Positions 56,401 through 64,000 of a stretch of 64,000 bases of DNA are shown piece after piece. How positions within the stretch are numbered: the stretch's first letter is position 1; every line of letters starts with the position of its first letter. The position numbers were made by a program, and so were the translations under genes. Source of the stretch: Erythrobacter sp. (lineage in GTDB: Bacteria > Pseudomonadota > Alphaproteobacteria > Sphingomonadales > Sphingomonadaceae); contig NZ_JAMWYX010000001.1 of NCBI RefSeq assembly GCF_024305245.1, positions 554,366 to 618,365 of the forward strand. Reading direction: 5' to 3'. Below the pieces are notes generated by a model. It was given only the letters and a program-made list of their open reading frames with translations, did not search any database and was not told the origin of the DNA.

Positions 56401-56999
56401 AGCAATCGGGCCACATCCGCGAAGTCGGCTTCGAACTGTATCAGGCGATGCTGGAGGAGGCGATTCTGGCCGCCAAGGCGGGCGAAATGGGTCTGGAGCC
56501 TGCGCGCGACAAGGTCTCGCCCCAGATCACCGTCGATGCACCGATCATGATCCCGGAAGAATACGTCCCCGATCTTGCGGTGCGCATGGCGCTCTACCGC
56601 CGCCTCAATCAGGCCGACGGCCAGCACGAGATCGAAAGCCTCGCCGCCGAGATGATCGACCGCTTCGGCGATCTGCCGCAGCCGACCAAGAACCTGATCC
56701 GCCTGATCGAGATCAAGCATCAGGCGGTCGGCGCCAACATCGCCAAGATCGATGTCGGCGCGCGCGGGACGCTGGTGACGTTCCACAGGGACGACTTCCC
56801 CGATCCGCTGGGCCTGATCGCCTATGTCGAGCGGCTCAACGAAGGCGGCAAGGAAACAGCGCGGCTGCGCCCCGATATGAAGCTGGTGATCAACCGCGCA
56901 TGGGGCGATCCGATCAGCCGTTTGAACGGCCTGTTCCAGCTGACCAAGGGCCTGAGCGGGATTGTGAAAAAGGCGGCGAAGGCAAAGAAAGCGGCCTGA
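53484..56999 (+). CDS. mfd: Transcription-repair coupling factor Mfd
   Basis: A 1171-residue translocase that displaces stalled RNA polymerase and recruits UvrA. Domains in order: UvrB-like N-terminus (about 1-350), RNA polymerase-interacting CarD-like domain (GDLVVHVEHGIGKYLGLEP), the RecG-like motor with Walker A GDVGFGKTEVAM, DEEQRFGV, TATPIPRT and QLRGRVGRAK, and the C-terminal UvrA-regulating domain. Length and order are standard. ATG at 53484. Confidence 0.97.
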   Translation: MPDLNRILTAKEPLTLSSLPRGSLPLVLADLARAAHGVKGGQRAVFIAPDEAAMRAAADAAKFFAPEIEVLTFPAWDCLPYDRASPALSISAERLAALHRLQNPAATAQLLVTTANAVLQRVLTPFRVRESVREFRVGTSIGHASLAALLTRQGYNRTDTVIDHGEFAVRGSIVDIFPSSLDAGLRLDFFGDELESLRLFDPATQLTIERIDSHLLLPASEALLDEDSIKRFRSRYREQFGANATQDPLYEAVSDGRRLAGMEHWLPLFEERLATLFDHIAPHDLVVIDQGALGAVDERLTDIADYHTQRGRIAGERAGSYRPLGPDALYLTRAEIDAALASAPAHRATGFVSESTTNLVDFGFRSARDFSPERGRGENVYEAAAAHLKAVAKSGRKPLFAAYSNGSARRIASILEEAGAPTVLADGWQQGLGLAAKSKVAVLVLPLETGFANDTLELVTEADVLGDRLVRRKKKRKDSDAFLAELQALSRGDLVVHVEHGIGKYLGLEPIAVGKSQHDCVALEYAGGDKLFIPVENIDVLSRYGSSEQAVPLDRLGGEAWQRRRAKLKERITAIAGELMQVAAERALKQATILATDQASLNQFVDRFPWSETDDQERAIADVLGDLESGRPMDRLVCGDVGFGKTEVAMRAAFVAAMAGQQVAIVAPTTLLARQHYQNFAERFTGFPLKVGRLSRLVAAKETTETREGLENGQIDLVVGTHAILSKSTKFKNLGLVIVDEEQRFGVTHKEKLKQLRADVHVLTLTATPIPRTLQMAMSGLRELSTIQTPPVDRLAVRTYVMEWDDMVMREALLREHHRGGQSFIVVPRISDMANVEEWLREHVPEIKPVTAHGQMSPNEVEERMGAFYDRKYDVLLSTTIVESGLDIPSANTIIIHRADRFGLAQLYQLRGRVGRAKLRAYAYLTHEKDVALSEVAQKRLKVLGDLDSLGAGFQLASHDLDIRGAGNLLGDEQSGHIREVGFELYQAMLEEAILAAKAGEMGLEPARDKVSPQITVDAPIMIPEEYVPDLAVRMALYRRLNQADGQHEIESLAAEMIDRFGDLPQPTKNLIRLIEIKHQAVGANIAKIDVGARGTLVTFHRDDFPDPLGLIAYVERLNEGGKETARLRPDMKLVINRAWGDPISRLNGLFQLTKGLSGIVKKAAKAKKAA

Positions 57000-57031
57000 G
57001 GGTCAGCTTGCCCCGACCACCCAATGCAGTT

Positions 57032-57063
57032 GCGGCGCCCCACAGTGCTTTGTGGGACGCCGC
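57032..57063. terminator. Hairpin between convergent mfd and lipoprotein genes
   Basis: GCGGCG, one mismatch, CCCACA, loop GTGCTT, TGTGGG, CGCCGC: twelve base pairs with a single C-A mismatch. It lies 32 bases after the mfd stop. There is no T run on the plus side, so intrinsic termination is uncertain, though it may block read-through. Confidence 0.55.
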
Positions 57064-57096
57064 AAAATCACAGTTCAGCAGCAAAATTGGCTGCGA

Positions 57097-57375
57097 TTAT
57101 TCCATCTCGTCCGCGACTTCGTTGATGGCGTCGGCCCGTTCATCGCCGATGTCATCGATCCGCTCGGCACGCTGGTTGAGAGCATCTTCACCCGCGTCGG
57201 TCGGCATTTCATCGGCGCGTTCTTCAAGGGCTGCGGCGCGGTCATCGCCGTAGTCTTCGACGGCATCGGCGCGTTCTTCCAATGCGTCTCCGGTTTCCTC
57301 CACCGCACTATCCTGCCCGCAAGCAGCGAGGGCAAAGGCGGGAACGGCCATGATCGCAATCAGGTTCTTCTTCAT
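57097..57375 (-). CDS. Small lipoprotein with an acidic coiled-coil body
   Basis: 92 residues: signal with lipobox FALAAC (Cys19), then a strongly acidic, helical body with quasi-repeats such as ALEERADAVEDYGDDRAAA. It should be an outer- or inner-membrane lipoprotein of the small, Lpp-like kind. Function unknown. A second open frame antisense to it is a shadow. Convergent with mfd. Confidence 0.8.
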   Translation of the reverse strand: MKKNLIAIMAVPAFALAACGQDSAVEETGDALEERADAVEDYGDDRAAALEERADEMPTDAGEDALNQRAERIDDIGDERADAINEVADEME

Positions 57376-57537
57376 GATTTCTCTCCGGTTGAAGGGTTCT
57401 CAAACTGGTTCGAAACCATTCAACAAGGATAGGTTGGCCGGTGTTCCATTGCGCCGGGTGAGCCGTTCACCGACATCGCCCGGTTGCAGAACCGGAGGAT
57501 CGCCCTTCCCCCGGCCATAGGCGCCGCGCGCTCCAAC

Positions 57538-58314
57538 TCAGGCGGCTTGCACCGACACGCTTTGGCCGTTCATCTGCAAACCCCGGAAGGCTGTCAGGAA
57601 AGCCACATCGCCGCTGTCACGGCCGATCCCGATCTTTGCCATCTCGAATTCCTTGGCCATGCCGGTCGCGTCGACCAGATGCCACGTATCGCTCAGGAAC
57701 ACTTCGGCCACAGCATGGAAATCGGGAGGGTTCACGCCCGGCGCGTACACGCTGGCAAACCGCGCCGGAATGTCGGCGGCGCGGGCGAGCGTGATCATCA
57801 GGTGCGCGTAATCGCGGCATATGCCTTTGCGGTCATGGAACGTATCGGCCGCCGTCGTGTCCGAATCGCTCGATCCCGCTACATAGGACAGGTTCCCGGC
57901 AATCCAGTCGCGCATGGCGATTATTCTGGCCCCGCCTTCCAAAGCACCGAACTCGTTTTCGACAAAATCGGCGAACTGATTGGACGGGCAATATCGCGAC
58001 GGCAGAAGATACTGCACAGCCTCGCCCGGCAACCGGTGAAGCGGCACGGCCGACAGCCCCGCCCAGTCACTGCCGATCCGGTCAATCGATACGGTCGCCT
58101 TGTAGTCGACAAGGATATGACCCTGCAGGCGAAGCCAGATGCGTTCGCCGATGCCGTCCTGTGCCGGAACCCGGACAAGGTGCTCATACCGCGAGACCGT
58201 CATCTGCGCGTGCTCGATAACCTGATCGGGGAGCGCGGCAGCTTCCACCTGCAGCAAGACATCGCATGATTGCTCGAACCGGTAGTCAAGTTGCACGTCG
58301 ATCTGGAGCTTCAC
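57538..58314 (-). CDS. Transglutaminase-like cysteine protease domain protein
   Basis: 258 residues: a beta-rich N-terminal part (about 1-100) followed by a transglutaminase-like core with Cys166 in DRKGICRDYAHLM, His200 in PPDFHAVAEVFL and Asp215 in WHLVDAT, the full papain-like triad. Bacterial members are mostly peptidases or amidases; the substrate is unknown and there is no signal peptide. The start is GTG at 58314 with GGAACG upstream; longer versions include non-coding sequence. Confidence 0.85.
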   Translation of the reverse strand: MKLQIDVQLDYRFEQSCDVLLQVEAAALPDQVIEHAQMTVSRYEHLVRVPAQDGIGERIWLRLQGHILVDYKATVSIDRIGSDWAGLSAVPLHRLPGEAVQYLLPSRYCPSNQFADFVENEFGALEGGARIIAMRDWIAGNLSYVAGSSDSDTTAADTFHDRKGICRDYAHLMITLARAADIPARFASVYAPGVNPPDFHAVAEVFLSDTWHLVDATGMAKEFEMAKIGIGRDSGDVAFLTAFRGLQMNGQSVSVQAA

Positions 58315-58436
58315 GATTTTCGTTCCGTTCGGATAAGGTCGCCAGAATGTGACGAGGCAGTGGACAGCATAACCCCGCCAGGCGTTGCTTTGTTTCGGCG
58401 CTGGCCGAGATAATCCGGGCAGCGCCGTCCGCCGCC

Positions 58437-59267
58437 TTAGCCGTGCCCCATTCCCCGCGCCGTGCGCGCCAGCGCCAGCACGCTTTCGCTCGGCATGGGC
58501 TGCGCGCGCAGGAAGCCTTGCCAATAGTCGCAACCTTCGGCGGTGATCGCGGCTCGCTGGATTTCGCTCTCGATCCCTTCGGCATAGACTGCGAGGCCCA
58601 GCGCCTTGCCCAGCGCCACGATGGCTCGCAGCACGGCGAGCGCAGTTGCATCGCCCGGCACGCCATCGACCATCGCCTTGTCGAGCTTCAACGCATCGAG
58701 CGGCAATTCGCGCAGATAGCGGAAATTGCAGAACCCTGCTCCGAAATCGTCGAGCGCGGTGCGGAAGCCGAGGCCGCGCAGAGCCTTCAGCGCGCTCGCC
58801 GCCTGCGCCAGGTTGCGCAGCAGCAGATCCTCGGTGATTTCCAGCATCAACCGCTTCGGCGCAATGTCCGACCGGCCGATCAGCGCAGCGAAATCGGCGG
58901 CAAACCGCGGATCGCCCAGTTCCTCCGGCGTGATGTTGAGCGACAGCGTGAGCGCCTCCGGCCAGGTCGCGGCATCCTCCAGCGCGCGGGCCACCACATG
59001 GCGCGATAGCGGCGCGACCAGCGCAGCGCGCTCGGCAATGGCGAACAGGTCACGCGCGCCGATTTCGCCGAGTGTCGGATGCCGCCAGCGTGCCAAGGCC
59101 TCGGCCCCGACCACCGCCCCGCTGGCGCAGGCGAATTGCGGCTGGAACAATACCTCGATCTCGCGCCGGTCGAGCGCGCGCAGCAGATCATTCTCTAGCA
59201 CACCCGGGCGAACGCCGGGCAAGCTGCCAATCGCCGATCCGCGCAATGAAGCCCGTGCCTGTTCCAT
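58437..59267 (-). CDS. Stand-alone EAL c-di-GMP phosphodiesterase
   Basis: 276 residues, an EAL domain from about 24: GAEALARW (Glu56-Ala57-Leu58), Asn in LSLNITPEEL, Glu in MLEITED, DDFGAG, Lys in LKLDKAMV and Glu in YAEGIE are all present, so it should hydrolyse c-di-GMP. No sensor domain is attached, so control is likely at expression or by partner. The ATG at 59267 has GGAAGG upstream; GTG at 59285 is possible. Confidence 0.9.
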   Translation of the reverse strand: MEQARASLRGSAIGSLPGVRPGVLENDLLRALDRREIEVLFQPQFACASGAVVGAEALARWRHPTLGEIGARDLFAIAERAALVAPLSRHVVARALEDAATWPEALTLSLNITPEELGDPRFAADFAALIGRSDIAPKRLMLEITEDLLLRNLAQAASALKALRGLGFRTALDDFGAGFCNFRYLRELPLDALKLDKAMVDGVPGDATALAVLRAIVALGKALGLAVYAEGIESEIQRAAITAEGCDYWQGFLRAQPMPSESVLALARTARGMGHG

Positions 59268-59413
59268 TTGCGCCCCTTCCGACACGACCCTAGCTTGTGA
59301 TTGTGCGACTGGCCTGCATCAATTGCAATCCGACCGAATCTGGCACATCAGGGCGATCCGATTGCACGGCGCCGGGGATAAGTCACATCCCGGCGACACC
59401 CGGGGAGGGAAAA

Positions 59414-60208
59414 TTGGCCAGCAACGCAGCACCGTACGAGCGCCTCGCGCTGCTCGCTTCCGATACGCCGCGCGCGCAGGAGGCGTTCGCAGCCCTGTCG
59501 GCGCAGGGCGAGTGGGTGCCGCTGGAACAGGCCGATGCCGTGGTGGTGCTGGGCGGCGACGGGTTCATGCTGCACACGCTCCACGACATGATCGATGCCG
59601 GGCGGGTGATCCCGGCCTACGGGATGAACCTCGGCACGGTCGGCTTTCTCATGAACCGGTATGACAAGCGCGCCGCAATCGCATCGCGCGTTGCCAAGGC
59701 GCGCCGCTGGAGCATTGCGCCGCTGCGGGTCGAGGCGATCACCCAGGACGGCGAGAGCCACGAATTATGCGCCATCAACGAAATCTCCCTTCTGCGCGAA
59801 ACCCGGCAGACCGCGAAGATCGAAGTTACCGTGGGCGACCGGGTGCGGATCAAGGAGCTGGTGTGCGACGGGGTGCTGGTGGCGACGCCGGCCGGATCGA
59901 CCGCCTACAACCTGTCCGCCAACGGCCCTATCCTGCCGCTGGACAGTAAGCTGCTGGCTCTCACTCCGATCAGCCCGTTTCGCCCGCGGCGCTGGCGCGG
60001 GGCAATCCTGCCCGACCGGATGAAGATTATCCTCAAGGTGCTCGACCCGGCCAAGCGTCCGGTTGCCGCGGTGGCCGATCAGAAGGAACTGCGCGACATC
60101 GCCGAGGTGCGCCTCGCCATCGCGCAGGACATCGCCCTGACGCTGCTGTTCGACCCCGGCCAATCGCTGGAGGAGCGCATCGTGGCGGAGCAGTTCGTCA
60201 CCGAGTGA
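59414..60208 (+). CDS. nadK: NAD kinase
   Basis: Makes NADP from NAD and ATP. The 264-residue product has GGDG at 47-50 in VVLGGDGFML, NLGTVGFLMN, the NEISLLR region with Asn-Glu, and DGVLVATPAGSTAYNLSANG. The start is TTG at 59414 with GGGAGG nearby; it has no ATG before the conserved part. Located between an EAL gene and tRNA-Asn. Confidence 0.95.
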   Translation: MASNAAPYERLALLASDTPRAQEAFAALSAQGEWVPLEQADAVVVLGGDGFMLHTLHDMIDAGRVIPAYGMNLGTVGFLMNRYDKRAAIASRVAKARRWSIAPLRVEAITQDGESHELCAINEISLLRETRQTAKIEVTVGDRVRIKELVCDGVLVATPAGSTAYNLSANGPILPLDSKLLALTPISPFRPRRWRGAILPDRMKIILKVLDPAKRPVAAVADQKELRDIAEVRLAIAQDIALTLLFDPGQSLEERIVAEQFVTE

Positions 60209-60303
60209 GATGGGCACTTGCCGATCAAAACCCGCTTGCAATCCGCTGCCCTCCCCCATATAGGCGCGCTTCCGCTCTTCCTTAGACCGCTTGGAAGAGT
60301 TGC

Positions 60304-60378
60304 TCCCCGATAGCTCAGCGGTAGAGTAGGTGACTGTTAATCACTTGGCCGTAGGTTCGAATCCTACTCGGGGAGCCA
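60304..60378 (+). tRNA. tRNA-Asn (GTT)
   Basis: A 75-base cloverleaf: acceptor TCCCCGA/TCGGGGA, D-arm GCTC..GAGT, anticodon GTT in GACTGTTAATC, T-arm GTAGG..CCTAC with TTCGAAT, and encoded CCA. Anticodon GTT reads AAC/AAT, so Asn. Confidence 0.96.
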
Positions 60379-60413
60379 TTTTCTTCTTACATTTGTGCTG
60401 ATTACGCTCGTCG

Positions 60414-60432
60414 CCCCGGACCTGATCCGGGG
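60414..60432. repeat. Small palindrome CCCCGGA-TCCGGGG
   Basis: CCCCGGA, spacer CCTGA, TCCGGGG, a perfect seven-base inverted repeat. Palindromes of this type recur between genes of alphaproteobacteria, so it is probably a dispersed intergenic repeat. Confidence 0.6.
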
Positions 60433-60456
60433 TTCGGCTTGTCGTATTCTGCGCCC

Positions 60457-60491
60457 AAAAAAAGGCACCGCAGGATCGCTCCTGCGGTGCC
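60457..60491 (-). terminator. Strong Rho-independent terminator of the TonB receptor gene
   Basis: GGCACCGCAGGA, loop TCGC, TCCTGCGGTGCC: twelve uninterrupted base pairs, followed on the minus strand by a run of seven T (the A run at 60457-60463). Placed 23 bases after the receptor's stop. Confidence 0.9.
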
Positions 60492-60514
60492 CTTTGCCGT
60501 GCCTGATCCGAGGA

Positions 60515-63500
60515 TCAGAAGCCGAGGCTGTCGGTGTTGATCCGCACCCCGGCATAGAAGAACCGGCCCAGCCAGCCCACCGGCTGCGATGCGCTCCCGC
60601 GCGAGGGCAGTTCGTTGCTGAGGTTGTTGACCCCGAGGAAGAAGCTCGCCTGCTCGTTGTCGGTGCGGAACTCGGCGCGCAGATCGTGGACGAAACGGTT
60701 GTCGAGTTCGATCACATCGGGTGCGGCGATATCGGGATCGGCGGCGATCTGGTCGATTTCGTAACGCAGCTGTTCGCCGACATACCGGACCCCGTAGTTG
60801 AGGCTGATATTGTCGAGGTTCCAGGTCAGGTCGGCCACGCCGCTCCATTCGGGATAGCCGATCTCGCCGCGTTCCTGATCCACGGTCCCGCCATTGGCCG
60901 GCAGGAACTCGAACTTGTCCAGATAGCCCACCGTCCCGCTGAGATTGAAGGTGCCGAGATCCCCATCGCCGGGCTCGAAGCGGTAGCTGACGGTCAGGTC
61001 GGCGCCCGCGGTCTCGACGAAGGCGACGTTCTGCGGGCCGAGGATAAAGCTGCTGATATAGCCGGTGCCCTGCTCGCGCGAGATCCGGTCGCAGAACACG
61101 TTGTCGAGCGTCTCGGAGTCGACGCAGAACTCGGCCGTTTCATCCAGAGACGGTGTACGCACCGCATCGCTGAGGCGGATGTCGTACCAGTCGGCTGTGA
61201 TCAGCAGGCCGGGAACGAAGCTCGGCTGGACGATCACGCCGGCCGTCCAGGTCGTCGCGGTTTCTTCGCTCAGTTCCGGGTTGCCCGAGAAAATGCCTTC
61301 GCGGCTGGCACTCGACTGCGGATCGAGGCTGGGATCGAAGGTGTCGAAATCCGCACCCAGGCCGTTGATCAGCGCCGCGCAGTTCGCCTGCCGGAACGAT
61401 GTGCCCTGGTTCCGGTTGACCGGGCTGCAGGGGTCATCGAAGAACGCGAACGTGCCGGTGCGCGGCGCGAACAGTTCGGTGATGTTCGGCGCGCGCACCG
61501 ATTCCGAATAGCCGCCGCGGAAGCGGATATCGCGGATCGGGGCCCACTGGCCGTTGACCGACCATGCCTCGGTGCTGCCAACGGTGGAGTAATCCGAATA
61601 GCGGCCGGCGACAGTGAATTCGAGCAGTTCGAAGAACGGTCGGTCGGACAGGATCGGCACGTTGATCTCGCCGAACACTTCCCACACATCGAAGCTGCCG
61701 GACTCGTCGGCGAGCAGTGCAAGATCTGCGAGCACGCCGCTGTTCGGATCGAAATCGGTCACCTGCGTGGAGATGTCGTCCGGACGGAAGTTGCTCTTTT
61801 CCTTCCGGTACTCAGCGCCGAATGCGAAGTTCACAGCGCCGCCCGGCAGTTCGAAGTAGTTGCCGAAATCGCCTGTGATAAAGGCGTTGGCGACGTGCTG
61901 TTCGATGCGATATTCGTTCGAGGTGTCGGTGAGCACGAAGTCGAGCGCCGCCTGACTGGCCACCCCTTCGCCGAACAGGTTGAGCGGAACGCACTCGCCC
62001 GGCTGGAAGGTCTGCGGCGCCTCACCGTAGTTGAAGTTGCCCGCGTCAGCGATCGCGCCGCCATCGACGTTCACCCGGCAATCGAACACCCCGTTGGGCG
62101 TGCCGGTGGTGAACTGTCCCACGTCGACCACATCGAGCGCCGCGAAGTAGCGGTCTTCGATACGCTGGTTGGTGGAGACGTAGGTGGTGTCGTTGCGGCC
62201 ATAGACATAGCTCGCCTCGAACCGCACCCGATCGCTGATGTTGCCGTCGAAGCCGACGACGGTGCGATAGAGATCGCGCTCGAAGTTCTCGTTGCGCGTG
62301 CCGAGGTCGAAATTGTCGCGATTGAAGAACAGCCCGCCATAGGTGCCCAGCCCGGCGGCGCGGACGGTGTCGGGGATCAACGGATTGTCTTCGGAGATGT
62401 AGGTCGCGAAGTCGAAGCTCGGTTGGGCGACAGTGAAGTTGTCGCTCTTCACGTACTTGCCCTCGGCGAAGAACCGCAGGTCGGGCGAAATTTCGTAGTT
62501 GAAGAAGGCGTTGAACGCATGGTGTTCGGTGCCAGCCTGCAGGTCGCCCTGATAATCGGCGATCGGGGTGTTGTCGCCGCCGACTGCGAGGAAGTTCGAC
62601 TGCGGCAAGAAGGTGCCGGGATCGTAGGGCCGACCATCACCGCCAAAAACCGGCGAGAAGCTTTCATCAATGATCAGCGCGCCCCCCGGCGAACTTTCAG
62701 CATAGCCGAGGCGGTTCAGAAAAATGTTGTCGGGAATGTTCGGATCGTCGGGAATGTCGTTCGGGTTGCGCACCAGACGGTCCGCCTCGTAACGCCCGGA
62801 CGGACGGTCGCCGAAGCCGACGCGGTCATCCTTGCGGAATTCATAGGACAGCGCGATGTTCGCCCGGTCGTCAGCGAAGTTCTTGCCGACGGTGGCCGAA
62901 AGGAAAAGGCTTCCCGCATCGTCGAAATCGGACATGCCGCCCTGCGCGCGTATATCGACGCCTTCGAAATCGCGGCGCATGATGAAGTTGACCACGCCCG
63001 AAACGCCGTCTGCGCCATAGACCGACGAAACGCCGCCGGTCAGTACGTCGACACGCTCGATCAGGCCGACCGGGATGGTGTTGATATCGACCGCCGCTTC
63101 GCCCGAAACGCCCGCAACATGGCGGCGTCCGTCAACCAGCACCAGCGTGCGGTTAGCCCCCAGATTGCGCAGGTTGAGCAGGTTGACGCCCGCTGCACCA
63201 GTGCGGGCCTGTGAACCGGCAGCGTCGAAATTCGCCTCCGAGTTGAACAGCGCCGGGGTTTGCGTGAGCAGTTCGGTGACGTTGGTAACGCCCGACTGGA
63301 CGATGTTCTCGCTCGTGATGGCAACGATCGGGGTCGCGGTCGCGGCTTCGGGCCGCTGGATGCGGGTGCCGGTCACGACGATGGCGTTGACCTCTTCTTC
63401 GGCGGCAGGTTCGGAAAGGATTTCGGTGTCTTGCGCGACCACCACGGATGGCAATGTGGCCGCAAGAGCCAGAACGCCCGCGCCAGACATGAAGCGCAGA

Positions 63501-63529
63501 TTCTGAAAACTAATCAAATTACGTCGCAT
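60515..63529 (-). CDS. TonB-dependent outer-membrane receptor
   Basis: 1004 residues: signal peptide (about 1-32, ending VVVAQ), a TonB-box-like NAIVVTGTRI, plug domain (LLNLRNLGANRTLVLVDGRR, then GADGVSGVVNFIMRRDF) and a large beta-barrel ending in Phe. The plug motifs and size match sphingomonad/caulobacter receptors often used for carbohydrates or other large substrates; the ligand cannot be read from sequence. No transporter, FecR-like sensor or hydrolase gene is next to it in the window. Start at 63529, with GGAGG 12 bases upstream. Confidence 0.93.
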   Translation of the reverse strand: MRRNLISFQNLRFMSGAGVLALAATLPSVVVAQDTEILSEPAAEEEVNAIVVTGTRIQRPEAATATPIVAITSENIVQSGVTNVTELLTQTPALFNSEANFDAAGSQARTGAAGVNLLNLRNLGANRTLVLVDGRRHVAGVSGEAAVDINTIPVGLIERVDVLTGGVSSVYGADGVSGVVNFIMRRDFEGVDIRAQGGMSDFDDAGSLFLSATVGKNFADDRANIALSYEFRKDDRVGFGDRPSGRYEADRLVRNPNDIPDDPNIPDNIFLNRLGYAESSPGGALIIDESFSPVFGGDGRPYDPGTFLPQSNFLAVGGDNTPIADYQGDLQAGTEHHAFNAFFNYEISPDLRFFAEGKYVKSDNFTVAQPSFDFATYISEDNPLIPDTVRAAGLGTYGGLFFNRDNFDLGTRNENFERDLYRTVVGFDGNISDRVRFEASYVYGRNDTTYVSTNQRIEDRYFAALDVVDVGQFTTGTPNGVFDCRVNVDGGAIADAGNFNYGEAPQTFQPGECVPLNLFGEGVASQAALDFVLTDTSNEYRIEQHVANAFITGDFGNYFELPGGAVNFAFGAEYRKEKSNFRPDDISTQVTDFDPNSGVLADLALLADESGSFDVWEVFGEINVPILSDRPFFELLEFTVAGRYSDYSTVGSTEAWSVNGQWAPIRDIRFRGGYSESVRAPNITELFAPRTGTFAFFDDPCSPVNRNQGTSFRQANCAALINGLGADFDTFDPSLDPQSSASREGIFSGNPELSEETATTWTAGVIVQPSFVPGLLITADWYDIRLSDAVRTPSLDETAEFCVDSETLDNVFCDRISREQGTGYISSFILGPQNVAFVETAGADLTVSYRFEPGDGDLGTFNLSGTVGYLDKFEFLPANGGTVDQERGEIGYPEWSGVADLTWNLDNISLNYGVRYVGEQLRYEIDQIAADPDIAAPDVIELDNRFVHDLRAEFRTDNEQASFFLGVNNLSNELPSRGSASQPVGWLGRFFYAGVRINTDSLGF

Positions 63530-63713
63530 GGAAAAATGCATCCTCCAGAGAGATATATCAATCGCAGTCGTATTACCGACCATCTCTGGAATCATGACTA
63601 AAGCACTGTCGCCTCACAACGGCGAATTGAGCAGACCGGATATTTCCTATCTTCGAGTCACAATTTTACAACAATATGTTTTTACTTGGATTTTAGACCC
63701 ACCTCAACCGATA

Positions 63714-63965
63714 CTACATTACCGAAAACGCCGTCCGATTGCGCGCACATAGGTTATTTTCCCAAGCCGCAAATAGCCGATTGGACGCCTTTTCGGTGAA
63801 ATGCGCTATATCTTCGACAAGCTGCAGGTATGCAGAAAACGGCATCTCGGGACCGGCGGGCAGATCGACAACACTGCAAAAATCGGGAGCCGGAGCATCC
63901 GCCGCGCGAACGGGCAAATAAGGCTCCGCACCGGCGAGCGGCGGTCTAGAGCGTTTTCCGCTCAT
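63714..63965 (-). CDS. Hypothetical small protein
   Basis: An open frame of 83 residues (MPFSAYLQLVEDIAHFTEKA in the middle) with plausible coding composition, upstream of the TonB receptor on the same strand. No motif, signal or membrane segment is visible and no family is recognised. It may be a genuine small gene or chance. Confidence 0.3.
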   Translation of the reverse strand: MSGKRSRPPLAGAEPYLPVRAADAPAPDFCSVVDLPAGPEMPFSAYLQLVEDIAHFTEKASNRLFAAWENNLCARNRTAFSVM

Positions 63966-64000
63966 TCTGGTTCATAGCCGCATGATCTGAAGTAATTGGC

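Noticed and set aside
60395..63214. 939-codon open frame on the plus strand over the TonB receptor
   Set aside because: It mirrors the real gene's codon bias; the minus strand has signal peptide, plug motifs and terminator, while this frame has no recognisable domain.

Overview
The window looks like chromosomal DNA of a high-GC alphaproteobacterium of the Sphingomonadales, most likely near Erythrobacter/Altererythrobacter. Signs are the zapA-6S RNA-fau order, a BCKDH-type E1alpha/E1beta/E2 operon, a large TonB-dependent receptor of the sphingomonad/caulobacter type, HWE kinase signalling, DUF2842, DUF2490 and DUF3429 proteins, and a palindromic repeat of the sphingomonad GAGCTTGTCGAAG type. 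The placement is inferred from gene content, not from a phylogeny.

Layout. 1-8.9 kb is core metabolism: the start of transketolase, zapA, 6S RNA, fau, tRNA-Asp, the branched-chain 2-oxoacid dehydrogenase operon, thyA, tRNA-Pro, a BLUF photoreceptor and a folB-like gene. 9.2-18.2 kb is an accessory surface-glycan block: methyltransferase, GT2 glycosyltransferase, acyltransferase 3, a GMC oxidoreductase with a Tat-type small subunit, a phosphoribosyltransferase-HAD fusion, and a Wzx-like flippase. 18.4-22.6 kb is a tightly packed kinase-regulator-kinase-regulator operon. 22.8-29.4 kb holds envelope and secreted proteins (SnoaL-like, DUF2490, TPR, zinc metalloprotease) and a phospholipid-type methyltransferase. 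30-38.5 kb carries a PCuAC-like anchored protein, an HWE kinase with its receiver, an ars operon (arsR-arsC-acr3-arsH) and a SulP-Usp pair. 38.5-44.6 kb is a caa3-type oxidase set (coxB lipoprotein, coxA-coxC fusion, CopD-like, CtaG, DUF2231). 45-60.2 kb returns to housekeeping and signalling genes: CHASE2-EAL, SDR, UbiB-like kinase, low-molecular-weight phosphatase, recG, sdhE, mfd, transglutaminase-like, EAL and nadK. The end has tRNA-Asn and a TonB receptor with a strong terminator.

Most notable points: a PRPP-dependent transferase fused to a HAD phosphatase in the glycan block, which could make ribofuranose-containing polymer; a Tat-hitchhiker GMC dehydrogenase beside it; an oxidase subunit I in which the usual K-channel lysine is glutamine; a palindromic repeat inserted in frame in the E2 linker; and a 12-codon micro-ORF with a strong Shine-Dalgarno site and a terminator. 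No CRISPR array, insertion sequence, prophage or replication origin was recognised.
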